A stretch of 64,000 bases of DNA from NCBI GenBank assembly GCA_932521035.1, contig OW051497.1, forward strand, positions 3,658,001 through 3,722,000, given 5' to 3'. The position numbers and the translations under genes were made by a program. The DNA is from Oscheius dolichura (Eukaryota; Nematoda; Chromadorea; Rhabditida; Rhabditidae). Every line of letters starts with the position of its first letter. The stretch's first letter is position 1. This document shows, piece after piece, positions 1-13,751 of the stretch. Under the pieces are notes generated by a model. The model made no database searches. It was not told the origin of the DNA and saw only the letters and a list, made by a program, of their open reading frames with translations.

Positions 1-975
1 CTTTCAACAAGTAGTACATCAATCAGAAGCGAATATATTTTGCTGGACGTGTTTTGACTGAAGAATTAACGACGATCTTTGCCACCACCTGTGCTCAGAG
101 ACGTCATGCCCTCGGTAATTGAGGCTGTTTTCCCTCTCCCCTCGATGAAACCATAAATTTCATATAAAATGTTCATTGTGTAAACAAAATAAATACCCGA
201 AAAGGAGGCGAACTCAGAATTCGCTGAGCTGTTTGCTATAAAGCTAGGAAAGTGTAAAGGGTACATCTTTGGCACAAAATAACAAAATGAGTGGAGAAAG
301 GGTAGAATAGCACCACCGTGTGAGAAAAGGGAGAAATACATGTACTGTGTATTAGGAAATGGAAGCAATCCCAGTAACAGGGAATGCGGAATCGGGATAC
401 CAGTTTGAAGATTATAACATGACAGCTCCACCGGTTGATTTGGTCGGTCGCAGTTCCGTTTTTATCAGGAGGGGGCGAGACGACGTCGTGTAAGGCTCAC
501 TCTCCGTTGTGGTGATGATTTCTCGAGGAACTCTTCTAAAACAGGACAATTCTAAGGTCTCGGGCCATGCTCCTCGGTACCTTTCTTTATTCACACTTTG
601 ACGGGTCGACACCCTCCTAAAGCTACTGCCAAGACGACTAGCAAACGACGTAATCACCTAAAGGTTAGAGTATTGATGGGTGCCAAGGGGTAAGGAAAAA
701 TAACAGCATCCAGAACAAACCACCAAATTCTGTCAAACATGCACAGAATTGGCTCTAGGCAAATTGTCAGGCGTACTTTAAAAATTGAATGAAACATGCA
801 TCAATTCGATATCCAGTCCAAAAACTTTCAAATACACTCTACTCTTCGCTTATTTCTACCATTTTCTCGGGGATTTATTCAAACATTTAAAGTCGTTCTC
901 GGCAACAATTAAAAATTAAAAAACGATAATGGAAACAAAATTGGTGGTTCCGTCACAGATGCTGGTGAACGGAAA
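1..975. other. Non-coding flank, no gene seen
   Basis: I see no reading frame with recognisable domains or a consistent chain of splice sites here. The open frames present are short, and their residue mix looks random. The stretch lies 3' of the receptor gene that ends at 976, so it may hold that gene's 3' untranslated region. Confidence 0.5.
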
Positions 976-2442
976 TCAAAGGCTTGCCTGTACTAATGAG
1001 CTGACCTCGCTCGTATTTATTATTTTCGAGAGTCCGGACCGCTTCTGTTTCCTTGTCAGCCAGAAGAAGAGCAGGGGGTTCCAGATGACCAGAGACATCG
1101 CGATAATGTGGGCCATGAGTGGGACCAAGAAAGGCTGAGACTGTAGGATTGGAAGGATCGAGGGCTCCAATTCTAAAAGGAAAGAATTAAAATAACTAAA
1201 AAAACATACTATAGTCTTTAACAAGATTAACAGTAGTCAATGGCAGCCAACAACAAATAAAAGTAGCTACCATTCCAATAAGAATATAATTGACCTGCAG
1301 ATATCTTTGAAATTGTTAAAGAGACCAAGTATACCCTCTTCTTTCTACTTATGGCGTCAACCCTTTGTTTTTGTGTCAACGACTGGGAGAATTGTGCATT
1401 TTGGATGATCATGTCCTTGGAGACCTTCTTCAATATCCGGAAGTAGCAATAGGTTATGATCCCCATTGGAATAACAAACTGAAATGATATCTTGATCCCT
1501 TTGTTTGTGTTGATTTTTTATCCTGCTTCTCATTTTTCATGTGTTTATCAGCTTGTCCCATCTACGGTTCTATTTGAAACGTTAGTCACAAAACTAATGG
1601 CAGTCCGGATGGGAAATTCCCAAAGCCGACGTGAGAAAGAACCCCAATCCCGTGTTTGTCAGGAAGTTTAAAGTGTGATGTTCCCATGAAAATACACCTA
1701 CTTGAAGTAACATGACCATTGTGCCGTAGAGCCGTCGCTGGTTCTCACTCTGCCAATTGGTCTCGTCACAGAAATGCCCGCAGTAGGGGGGACTGTCAGG
1801 TGCAACATAATAACTGAAAGTACTCCGTCTGGATGTTTTTACAAGAAGATGGTGCAGCTGCCAACATGACAGATGGTAACCGCTGTGATCGGGGGCATAG
1901 AACCTCTGCGTACCTTCCATCAACAAGCTCGTAACTCAGAAGATATGGCACGTTGATGAGGGACGAAGCCAGCCAGATCAATAAGGTTATCAAAGAGGCT
2001 TGCTTCTTCTGAAATGTGGTGTTTGACCCGATAAACGAAAGAGGAACTAACCGAAACGGGTGCTCTCGTGGGGTCTGTTATGTGCATAAACTTATCCATT
2101 GAAATGGCCGTCAAACTCCAACTTGTCACAAAGACGGAACAAGAGTTGGACAGAGGCATCAAGTGGCACATAGCACTACCGAAATGCCAGTCTTTCGTCA
2201 ACGCGTACCTGAAATATTCTGTTTTGTACAAAAAGATAAAGAGAGCTAACCATGGGGTAACTGGAACTGCCGTAAGGACTAGTAGGAGATCGGATAGGAT
2301 AAGGTTAAGGAGGAAAATATTCCGGGCACTTCGCAGTCGCCGGTTGGACGCCACGGCCCAGAGAACCCCGCCATTTCCGACTAGTCCTACGCAGAAGAGG
2401 GTACTGTAGACGACAGTGAAGAAGGACTTGACATAGAAATGC
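976..2442 (-). CDS. Class A neuropeptide GPCR (NPY/RFamide-receptor-like), N-terminal exon missing
   Basis: Rhodopsin-class seven-helix receptor, probably for a neuropeptide at the plasma membrane. Reading the minus strand, exons give TM1 with the GNxxxxW-type motif (VGLVGNGGVLWAV, first exon from 2442), TM2 (NLILSDLLLVLTAVP), a Cys at the start of TM3, TM4 (LITLLIWLASSLINVPYLL), an extracellular loop with several Cys, TM5 (FVIPMGIITYCYFRILKK), TM6 (ICCWLPLTTVNL) and TM7 (LVIWNPLLFFWLTRK, the NPxxF form). Introns fit in phase; most are about 35-110 nt and one is about 220 nt. The stop is at 976. TM1, the RSARN stretch after it and CCWLPL resemble NPY/NPF/RFamide receptors. The DRY motif at the end of TM3 reads MDKF, so Arg3.50 is Lys. 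The exon with the initiator Met and extracellular N-terminus, upstream of 2442, was not found. The ligand is inferred from class only. Confidence 0.8.
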
Positions 2443-5400
2443 CTGAAACGATCATATTTAACTTATTTTCTCGTTGTATAGGAGACTGCCTCGAAAGAGT
2501 GGCTAATCTCTAAATAACCGTCTCTCTTTGAGTCATCCTGTTTCCCCTCACAACTTCTTCTGCTCGAACAGACGCTGTTTTCGTTTTCCCTAATCTTTTT
2601 ATCGCGTCGTTTATGTGAATAGGAATCGTGAAAGGGAACAACACGTGTTATTTCAAAAACTTCGGGATATGTCTCCTTTGAGTCCTCTTCCGTTGCGCTT
2701 ATTGCCCATTGTGAAAGAGCAGAAGGGTTAAAGTTGGGATGCAGCCACGACTACAAAAGAATCTGTGTGAAGTGTTCTCCCCAAAACAATCAGTAGCCAG
2801 CTCTCTCGAGGTCCATGAATGCGTGAAAACACTCGTTATTAATGGGTCTTAATATCCCAGGAGAGTCTCTACAAAGAAAGTTTCATCAGTTTAGGGCAAC
2901 AAAGGCCGTCCCAATTGTTTTTTGATCAGGACTCGCGAATAAATCGAGTGTCTAAGCGAGAGCCAAACTCTTGGCAGTCAGTTGTTCAGTCTGACAAATT
3001 GCTAACGATTCGCAAGGCTGGTTAAACAAGCATCATGAAACATGCCGAAGACATGATTTTGTAAAGGTCTTTTTGATGAAACTCACGCTGTAACATCATC
3101 GATTCCTTGAGCCTTCATCGCATCCGCGATGCGTATACAGGAACCGTTGGCGCTCATCCATGCAACCAGTTACGTTGACATGTCTCTCTGAAGTGAACGG
3201 CCTGTGAGTAATAAATGGAGACGGAAATAAAAGAAGAAGATCGCAGGTCATTAATATTAAAAGAGGGGATAGAGAGAGCGCGGTAATTCCAAAAAACCAA
3301 CTAATGTTGGTTAGATGCGGTTAAAATTAAAGAGGGGCAGAACTCAGGTCAAGGTTGACGTGTAATTGTAGTACAATCGGTTTAAATATGATGACTTCTT
3401 GTTTTGGAGAGCACTCGAACCTCGGGTAACCTAACTAGCCGATCTGTGTGATTGGGTGATGGAGGAGAACGTATTTGACAAAACAGGCAATTGAATCAGG
3501 ATATTTTTAGACTACCAGATGAGGTGGACAGAAGGAAAAACTAAAAATATAGAGCTGTGAGGGAGGGCTCTCAGGATTTGCTCACAATTAGACAAAATAT
3601 CCGAGATTTGCAGGCATAAGTCGCGACTAAGCCGTCACAATCTTCATATTATCCGTGTACAATGATGAAATAGTACTCCCCCTCTCGAGCAAAGAATAAA
3701 ATATTTAGGTAAAGGATGCCAATAACAGGCAGATAGCATGAAAATAAGAAATATCTGTCTGGGGCAGCGTCCTGCCGGATCTTTAGCTCTCCTCTCGGCG
3801 GAACTCGGGGAGCAAAGTATACAATGTGCTTTTTTGTTGACCTCGGCAATGTTATTACACCTTTTTCCTCGTATTTCTTGCTGATCTGTACGCTACTGAC
3901 CAGGTAAAAAGGAAAAAAAAACCTTATGAACATGCTTATCACAACAATATCTGCTTGAAATGCACAGGAATCATTTAAAGAAGCGATAAAGGTCCAGAAA
4001 TCAAGTTAAAATGAAGACAGGCCAAGCCCAGACAAAAAAGGAAGATATCTAACTGTTCACCGGCTTCAATCGAGTGTATACGCACTACCCACATGTTCTT
4101 TCAGAGGAGGTACAGTGTGAAATGCCCTTTTCCATTCATTCCCAGTCAAGCAAAAGAGAAGCGATTCCCCCAGAGATGGGGATTCTTCAAAATAAAACTA
4201 TAAAGCATGCGAGACAATTTGTTGGCAAAGTGCTTGTTTGTTTCTGCTGAAGTCCTTCTCCACTGGCAGCATAAATGAGACACCCGGTGGGATCAAAATG
4301 ATAGGGTCTAACTAATAATTAGAGGCAGAATCCCGGGACCAATTTCCGTCTGGTTGTGAGATAACGACTTTATGCACCTCTCACCCAGGGGAACGAGGAA
4401 CTCATTCCGTCATATAAATTTCTTAAAGGATTGCGAACATGCGAATGTAATCTCTGCGCAGGAGAGGATAACACAATTTTTCGGACGGCCAGGCTGGGCA
4501 AGGTCCAAATTGTTTTTATTCGTGGAAACGGCGTGTTGAGGACATTTTGTATTGTTCGCCGTCATTGATCGTCATTAGATTATATCCTTGACTTGTTGAA
4601 CCGACTGGCAGACGTGCGAAAAACGAGAAAACGCCTGAGGATGCTTCATCCCTAATACGACAGAAAGTGCGAGACAAATCATCTGTTAATGATAGCCAAA
4701 AAAGGAGACAGAAATTAGGATGGCCGCGTCATAATGGCTCTTCGAAATGCGTAGGGGGAGATATGTGGAATTCGGGGATGAAGGAGATCAGGAGGTCGCC
4801 ATCGCGGATGCAAAGAACTGCTCGCTCATTTTGAGATGAAAAAAAAACAACAGAGGTTCCTGGAATAAAAGGTAGAGACAACCGCACATTTTCAGCCATA
4901 AGGATTAAAATTATTATTGTTTCTGCTATTTGAAGACGTCGGCTGACGCATACAACAAAATAAGTGGTGGGAATCTAAGGGCATCTTTATAGACACAGCC
5001 AAAATAGTTCTAGCCCCTTTTCCTTTTTCGAGACAATTTTCGCAGGGGGCTGACTATAATAATCCGTTCGTTTAAATAAGATTCGTTACAGTTTTTCTTT
5101 CAAATTATGCGAATAATGCAGAAATAGGCCCAATATCCCCCTCTAATACAATATAACCAATTGAAAGAGTGCAAAAGGAGAAACGGACAGGACGAACGCG
5201 CACCTCCCCGTCCAAAGGTGAATTGTTGATCTGGAGCATCTTCGGGGAATAATGCAACATTTGTCAGCTGTTGAACCGCCAGGGATAAAGTGGAACAGGT
5301 GAAGGACTGGCCATGATTTAAATTTAGCCTGATCTGCTGTAGTGACTAGCTAATAAGTCCAGGTAGGAGCTGATTGGATTAAAAAGAATAGCAAGTTACC

Positions 5401-7694
5401 CTGGAAATTAAAGAGGGGAGGCAGATTATAGTGATCTTAGGTCTCGGCTCGAAAGTAAGAGACCAATCACGTCTCATATTGAAGAAGAGCTAAGAAAAGC
5501 AAGATTGGACCAAAAATAAAGAGGAAGAAGCTGACAAATGACAGGAAAGTACTTAAGGATCGATTATAATATTCTTACGTGGAAGGTGGCTAACAGTGGC
5601 AGATCCTCCTTTAAACATTGGAGATGCACCTACGTGCTTATGGCGACGAGATTGTTGTCGAGGAGTCGACAAATTTCTTTGACCTTTCAAGCCGCTTGCG
5701 TGATTTGAATTTTATGGAAAAGTCGTCTATTGCAGATAGGGCAAGTTCTGGTCAATCTCATTTGAATGATCTTTTATTCCTAATCCAATCTGTAGGCGTC
5801 AAAACGGCGAAGGAAATGGATTACAATTTGCTCATTTAAAACAAATTATCTAGTTGAGGTAATCGACTAAAAATAGGGTGTTCGGTCTTTTGTTAAAAAC
5901 TCAGCATCCCACATTTTGTTTACCAGGAGATCAGGTAACCTTCAGGGGTTGGCAGGTAGCGAAGATCGAGGAACTACGCCTCTAATGAGGAGGAAGCTCA
6001 TGTGATTGAAAAGGGCAAAATATCCGATACGTGGATGTACTGGAAGAGGAAACAAGGAAGCAAATAGCTGTGTTCGTTAGACAAAGCACTTTCGACTGAA
6101 TACAAGAAAGTGTGGCAGTCAACAAACAAAAAGTGGAATTTGGGGAATCCAAGGGGAACAATTGTCTTTGCAAGCTTTTTAATAGCTCGAAACATATGCT
6201 CACTGCAATTTAGAAACGATTCTCAGGGGCTAGTTAGAGGGACGTTACTTTTCGGAGAGGCCTATTGTGGTCAGAGGACAGCAGTTCCTCGAGAAGCAGG
6301 CGGCGCCGAGCCGTTTTTCATAAGTGGATAAGATCATCTTTGACCAGACAGGATATCCGTGTCACGTTATGTTCTTTACGAGAGAGGGGTTAACATCAGC
6401 GGAATGGAGTATGTGTTAGTTGAGGGAGGTCATCAGAGAATTTCACACCGGAAGGGATTAATGAGAGCCAAGATCAGTTGGTTCAAAGACAAGGAGGGGG
6501 GATGTGAAAAGTAGGGGAATTTCCTTCCGTTGTTCATGTTTGTTTTGGCAAAATATCACCTTTTGATTTGTGGAAATTATTTGAGAAGCCGTAAATTTCT
6601 GACGCCTATACGAGCAACAGAAAGTTTAACTTTTATAGCAGGAACAACAGCCCTTAAGTGAACATATTAGAACGTGTAAACATCTTCTTCTTCATCACGT
6701 CTACGGTAACTTCCAGGTACAAGAGGGAACAGAGAGTAATGAGAGCAGGAACGCGATTGTGAGAATAGACGTCAGAATGTAAAATATTTACTTCAGTCTG
6801 GATTCTAAAATGACGGATCTCTTTTTGGCGGGCCCTATTCCCATCCAGTGGACTGCCTACCTTTCTCACGACCTCGAAAAAGATCTGGATATCAAAAACC
6901 TGCTCCGTTTCGGGAAGAGGGGACCCCGGCCGCCGCTGGATGAGGAAGTTTGATGGGAACATGGCTGCTGATACTTTAGGATTAGCTAAATGAAATGGCG
7001 CCCCCGGCAGCTATTCAAAAGATCGTTGTCGGGAATTAAAAGAGGATAAATGGAAAGTAAAAAGTCATGTTCTTGAAGGTGAGGGTTTGCGACTGAGGCC
7101 CCGTTTGTAACATGTAAAGGGACGGCCCGTCAGCTGCCCAGCCAGAGGCTGTTTTCTCATCACCTCTGGTAGATGGGGTCACCGGAACTTGGAAACAAAC
7201 GTTTTCTTTTGTTTAGAAACGAACGTCGCCTCTAAAAGGAGGTAAATTAAGGAGATTATGGGATTTGCTGACGTCGATAGGGTCATTTTATGCAGGCTGC
7301 AAGATGGCCAAGGGGGGATTCGAGGCAGTGATCCCGGAAGATCTACAAACTATAAATGCAATTGATCCAAATTTAATTAAACGGGTAATTTTGCTATTTA
7401 AAAAAATGACCTCCGAAAATTGCTTTAACATTCATCCGTAATGAGGCCGATCCTAAAGAGGGTGAGAAGTTTTCTAGTAAACAACGGTAGAGAAGTGGCT
7501 TTAGGGCATCAGAAATTGGAATTTAGAGCTTATGATCGGATAGATAAGGAACACATTGCCATGTGGAACTCCAAAGGGTCCTTCTAAAATGGAGCTATTA
7601 CATAGTCGAAGCAAGTGACCACCTTTTGACGGGGTGTTACTAAGTATCGGATGTCACGGTGCTTTAGTCCGAGCATTTGATCAGAAACTACGGT

Positions 7695-7706
7695 GGGGGG
7701 GGGGGG
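7695..7706. repeat. G12 homopolymer
   Basis: Uninterrupted run of twelve G on the plus strand in otherwise unique sequence. It could form a G-quadruplex. It is shorter than the C24 tract at 46.6 kb. Confidence 0.9.
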
Positions 7707-10700
7707 AAGGTTGTAGACGGGTGTTCTTCAGTACATTGAGACAAACAGTCAAAAGATGAATAGGGAGGAATGAAGAGAGCAGGAGACAATACCCTTTAAA
7801 GGTCGAAAACATTGTGGGAATATGCCAGCCAGTATAGAGTATTATGGTGACCTTACTACGCTTAAGTTCGGGAAACAAGCGGCTGCGTAAATCTGATGGA
7901 TGTTTTGGCAAGAAGATGACCATGTGATTAAGACGTTTTGTCAACAACAAGGAACTTTGGAAAGAGCATGACCTTTAAATTTCTACATGGTTACAGTATG
8001 ACTAGACATGGGAAATATCCGGCGAAGGAAAAGTCTGGGAAAGCCGCGAAATCAAAAGCACACACACCTTTAAATTCTATCTGCACAATCTGTCAGGTCC
8101 TCAAAAGTCGAAGCTCCTCCGAGCAAATTCGGTTACTTCATCAAAAAATTAGTCTCTTTCGGAAACGGCTGGCGCACTTCTTTCAGGGCAGAAAATCGGA
8201 TAAGTTGGCCTTGCCCTTGACTGTTCTACCCATCTGGGGTAAAACCAAAGAAAAGCACTAGAAATGTACGAAGGCCATAGAAGCTTTCTTCATATCGCCG
8301 GATTTCCTACGTGACGCATACCCAAGCCCCCACCTAATGGCCCTTGGTGTGTCGTGTCATACTTTGTCTTTTATGCAAACGCAGACAACTTTAATCATTC
8401 ACGTTACGCCGGTGATTCTAGAATTCGTAACATATCTTACAATCCCAAGTCCCAAGATTGACGAGTCTTCGGATTTGCACCAGGGAAGCATCAAAAGAAC
8501 AAGAGTGAAATGGGACAGACACTTTGGAAGAAGCCATGTGTTTCAATGAAAGCTTGGAAGTCCATTTTGGTGTTCCCTAGAGGCACGTAAGCGCCGATAA
8601 ATCATGGTAGACGAGCGAATTTTGCCTTGAATAAGCTTGCAAACATGAGCTCCCGAGACAGTTTTCTGATTCCTAAGCGTTCAAGTACGGGAGGGAATAA
8701 AGTCGAGGAGTTCTTGGAATAAAGCAGGAAGAACTTGGGCCCCTGCCCGTGGGGAAGGATTTACCATGCCCCTAGGACAAGTCGTAAGATGCCGTGGGAT
8801 AGGGAGCCTTTTGCTTCTACGATAAGGAATAATCTCTGGCACATAAAGCTTAAATCTTTCTGCAGTAGGCGGGCAGTTTCTTTAAAGTAGCCCTTAGAAG
8901 AATTTTAAGTTTCTGGGCAGTGAACTGGCAGGGGGCTACAGGTATCGAAGCATTAGCGCTCATTAGCATCTTTCCTTGCTAGCTCTTTCGTTTCGAGATC
9001 ACTGAAAGGTTGTAAAAATATTGGACCGCATAACTTTAAGTGAAGAAGGGGCACTGTAAAACGGAGGAAAGGGAGAGAGTGACGGGGGCCAGCCTCCCTT
9101 AGAAATCAAGATGGTCTTCATCTCACGCCTAGTATAAGCATCTATGATCCTTCACCTCCGAGGGAGGCTATTTCCAATGCGAATAAAATAACACAAATCG
9201 TCATGAACTATTTTAAAATAGCGGCGGAGGAACAGATTAGTGAAGTTATCATAACAGGATTCGACGTCCTCTCTCTAAAGACGCGATGCTCAAGAACGAT
9301 GATCTTAATACGCATCGCTCTCTATGAATAGTTTACAATTTCACACATAAGAGAATATTATAGGGCGCTTGGAGATGGATTGCTGAAGTTCGCCGAGGAA
9401 GAAGGAAGGTTGTGCTATTACAGATTCAGGCAAGGAATTGAAATGAGCCCAATGTTGCATTGAATATTCAGGATGTGCGAACCCAATCACTGGGCGCTAA
9501 ACTGCGTTTTGGGACAGAAGGAGGAAATTCTCTGTTTCTGGTGATAAAAGAGCCCCCATTCCGAGAAAACGTGGGCTCACTTCCGTGACTGGTACTCATA
9601 ATATAGAAGGTGACATGTTCTACACTCCCAGAACGTTGACCTAAGAGTGCTTGTCTCGTGTAAAGTGTTTCGGCCAGGACTATCAAAGAGGCAATTGCAA
9701 GCCGGGATGCACACAACCCTTCATTGAAATGTGCTTACACATTGTTTCCTGATCAACTGCCCTAGGGCTCCTCTTTCCACAAACTGAACCCAACGGTCAT
9801 CCAGATTTGGACAGCTGCAAGGGGAAGATGAAAAAGGGCAAAAGAGATGATGGCCCCCCTGGGCCCGCTTAACACTTCGATTATGGCCAAGAGGCGAGAA
9901 GGCACACACATGGAACTCGAGAGGGAACAACCTCACGCGATGTTCTCCTTCTACAAAAAAAGAGTTTCTAAAGAGACGGAGGAGTAGAATAAGTAGCAAC
10001 CACTCCTTTTTTGAGGGTTGGACTAAGGAATAGGCCCGTCTATTGCCGGTAATTGGTTGAAGCAGATTTAGTGGAGTAATGGCCACAGAGTAATCGGACA
10101 AAACGAGCCTGGACATCTGGGTAATGGAGGAAGGAGCGAAACATCCAGGCAAATTTAGAAGTTCCGCATTTCACTCAAAAAGTTGGCGATTCGATTAGAA
10201 GTTAAAGTGTTCATAAAAAAAATTAGTCTATCCGGACTCTCAAGTGGTCGAGACATTTCCGTGTTGATCCGATTCACTCTATAAATCCTCGTCTAGGCGG
10301 CAGTTGTAATTTGGCACTCGGGATTGATCCAAAACAAATGTCAGATGTCAACTTTCAGGCCCTTCCTTGACAAACGTCACTTTTTTCGATCCTGATCACT
10401 CCGATCTATCAATCCCTGCTGAAAGGTGATCAGAGCCGACAGCCAAATGAGCAGAGTTCAAGATTCCCACATTCTCTTAAAAGCTGTCCATCACTGACCT
10501 CAAAAACTATGCTACGTCACCCCTTTGATTGGCAGGCAACTATAAAAAATTAGAATACAAGAGGGAGAACTATGGAGCACGGAAAAAGAATGTTGTTGAC
10601 GAGCAGTAGACATCTTCAGCAGAGATGGTGGCCATAGTATGTATCAACTATGAATGATTGATTTAGAGGAAGTTGCGGAACTTATGGAGACGCTAGGACG

Positions 10701-13539
10701 GTTTTAGCCGGAAGGTTCAATAGATCAAGAAGGCTCCTGAAAGGACTACGGAATGAGTATCGGACGTCAATCAGTTAAAAACTACCTGGGAAAACGCTCA
10801 TTTCAATAGATGTCACTCGTTGCTACGTATCCTTGGCACATTTATTCATCCGGCTCGTTCTGGTCTCTGGAATAACAACATTATTGCGATGAATTTCCTA
10901 AACGAGGTAAGTTATCACAAGATGCGATGAGATACTCTTGAGTAGCATCATCTGACTTTCTAAAAGGTTATTGTAACGCCGTTGAAGGTTTTAGTTACAG
11001 TATTGACTACTACTGTGCTCCCCATATTATAGATATCCCAATATCCACTGGCTTTAACAGGAACTTGAATATTATAAGTTTTGCAAATATCTTAGCAGCA
11101 CACAATAGTTTGGAAAAGTTATCCCTGTCTTCATCTATGAAACAAAATCGCGACTACTCCAGACTAAGTCAGCTTACTGGTCATCAGGCCAAAAGGCTCT
11201 TCCAGTAAGCTAAGTTGCCCGTAATCCCGATTACTTCTCTTCTACGTAAGAAAAGTTTGCCAGTCATGGTACAGAAGGACAAAAGAGGGGAGGTTTACTA
11301 TAAAAAGGTAGCCTGATGACGTCGGAGCAAAGTTATTGGTATACATTTTCCCTGTGGTCACGCTTAGAGAATTTCTGCTACAAAAAGATCCGATCGACTG
11401 GTTTATGACGGCTCATAATATGAAATCTTGTCCCCGTAAATGTTTTTGGGGGTAAATGCTGAGCCATTGTTTAATTTAGAGGTTCGGCTGCTATCTCTGC
11501 GTTCAGACGGCTGACCTGGCATCCCTAGCAAAGTATAACACCATTTAATACCTTAAATCATTTAGCCATTTCCTCCTCCCCGTTCGCATTAAATTGTCTT
11601 AGAGAATAGATTGTTCGACTATTTCCATGGTGACAATGTTTAAATGTGTTCCAGTATGATGAAACCAGTGATTAATCCTGTACAAATCGTCTCTGCTTTA
11701 CAGCCGTCTCATTATCTTCTCTAACGGTCACTTCTCACCTTTCTGCTTTACTCATCGCCCAGCTGGGATACAAAAGCCGGCGGAAAACGTAAATCAGCGC
11801 ACTGTCATATCAATATCACCCTCATCTTTTTATCACCTCATTTGTAGGGAGAGAGGACACGGACAGGATGTTGTTGGTGAGTCGTCTCCTTACTTCTACA
11901 TTCCGTTATACTCAATTAACTTAATTAGACGGATTCGATCTCAATTTACGTTTTCCCAACGCCTTTCCGATGAGCGAGCATTCCATTCAGGATAGCGTGA
12001 CTTTTCCCTTATTGGGAAAGTGAATCATTCCTTTTTCTTTTGACAGTGGCAGCAATGTTACAGCCAATTAAAGCAGCCCCGATGTTGCACGTATCAAATG
12101 CATAAGCAGACATTTTTTGTGACTGACTCGGCCATTTCCGGTCTATTTTCCCAAAAGGTTACGTCTAATAGCATCCTCACCTACTCCCTATCACACGGCG
12201 CACTTTTGTATTGTCTGCTCTCGTTTCCATGACCAAAACTCAGACAGTCCGCAGTCCACATGCCATGAATACTCTATTCACTAAGGTAAGGGAACTTTAC
12301 CTTATTGGGAAAGGGGAAACTTGTCCCTTTTTGTCCCTGTCCATGATGTCCCTAGCGGGCATTGATTCCCAGTTAATCAATACCCATCGGTCATCTGTAA
12401 TTTGAACGTAAGCGTGAGCAAGACACCCCAACAGAATACACTCCGTCCCCCTGTCTTGTTGTATATTTTCCGCTTGGCTGAAATCCCAGTGGTCTTGCGA
12501 AAGCTAGTTGAAATACAGCCATCCAGTGCAATGAAAGCGTTGTTGTGGCACCCCCTTGAACAATGCATAATTTCTAACTAACAGTCTGTTTCCTTCCCTA
12601 ATCAATGTGAAATAACATCCTTTATTGAACTCCCCTCTAGTTTTTATTTTTGGGAATCCGAGAAGTGTTTACACCTCCTGAGATTTTGACATAATGAAGT
12701 TCCTAATTCTATCAACAAATGCCCGGTGCGTGTTATAGAAGGTTAGTCAAACATATGCGATACTTGTTTGTTTGCGCGCAACTTCTAACAAACCGACAAT
12801 GTACATCGTCGATGCATGTCTCCGATTCTTAGAATGTTTAATCTTTCCTTAAACGAAGGCTGACTATGAAAGAGCTTCATCTGAAATTTGTAGTGATAAG
12901 CAAAGCAGGTGATCAGTAAACAAGCGTTTTGTTGACGCTTGACTCCCTCCTTTTTTGTTTGAGTCAAACATGAGAACCGCAATAATACTGTTCTTCAATA
13001 AATAGGTTGAACGAGACCTTTTGTCATAACCTCTACCATACACATTCCATACACACTTCCCCACCAGAAGGTCCTTTCCTTTCCTTTCTTTGAGAGCCTT
13101 GTACTAGTTTTAATGATCCCTGAAGTCGAAACCTTCATTCACTTCGAATTATACACAAAACCAATTACAGTCATACCGTACTTTAAAGCAAAACATTTTC
13201 CAAGAGATAAAGTTTCGCGTCAGTGATCTGCATAAGTTGTTGATAACGAAATTTACTTTAAAATTCAAAAAGTTTAGCCTCTTTAGTAGATTAAGGTTAC
13301 AACAAGGCTCGCTTCCTTATAAGGAGATCTATTAAAGGTCTGCTACCATGACCTTTTTTGGAAATAGAGCGTGATATGAGATTAACACCGATTATCATTT
13401 TATCATTATTATTTAAAAATTAGACATTGCTGGTCTCTCCTAACACCCCTGACCTCCAAGAGCAATTGTTGCTGGCCCCTTTTCAACAAATATCTTGTCT
13501 AAAGATAACGTGTCTCCCGAAATCACACTGTAACGGCCT

Positions 13540-13751
13540 GAAATCCTATCACCGCGACTTTTACTTCCGGCTCGCCCTGCCGCCGCCCGCGCGGTTTTAG
13601 TGTGAAAGCGCTGCGGGACCCAGCACTCCTGATTACTGCGGCACCCGCCGCCAATTGTGACTAGGTCATAGACCCGTGATGTCCTCCGCCCCTCATCTCC
13701 GTTTTCTAGTGCGGAATTGATCTTTTTTCATCGGGACGAATCGTCGAACGG
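13540..13751 (+). promoter_or_regulatory. GC-rich probable promoter region of PACS
   Basis: Around 13560-13660 base composition becomes clearly richer in GC and CpG (for example the stretch CCGCCGCCCGCGCGG) than the AT-rich DNA on both sides. The PACS start codon follows within 200 bases. No TATA box is evident. Promoter function is inferred from position and composition only. Confidence 0.35.

Larger units (their letters stand above)
2443..13751. other. Long gene-free block (11 kb)
   Basis: No conserved domain, splice-consistent exon chain or RNA gene could be recognised on either strand. The short open frames (for example around 5618-5839 and 7938-8261) have no family resemblance and no convincing splice partners. 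To the eye, 2.5-10.5 kb is purine-rich on the plus strand and 11.5-13.3 kb is pyrimidine-rich. The missing first exon of the receptor at 976-2442 should lie somewhere in the left part. The last 200 bases before PACS are GC-rich and probably hold its promoter. Confidence 0.4.

Noticed and set aside
5618-5839. 73-residue plus-strand open frame near 5.7 kb as a gene
   Set aside because: No domain, no convincing splice partners and no nearby gene signals; it is the best of many random-looking frames in the block.
7938-8261. 107-residue basic open frame as a gene
   Set aside because: Composition is plausible, but no motif, signal or exon partner supports it; length is within chance for this amount of DNA.
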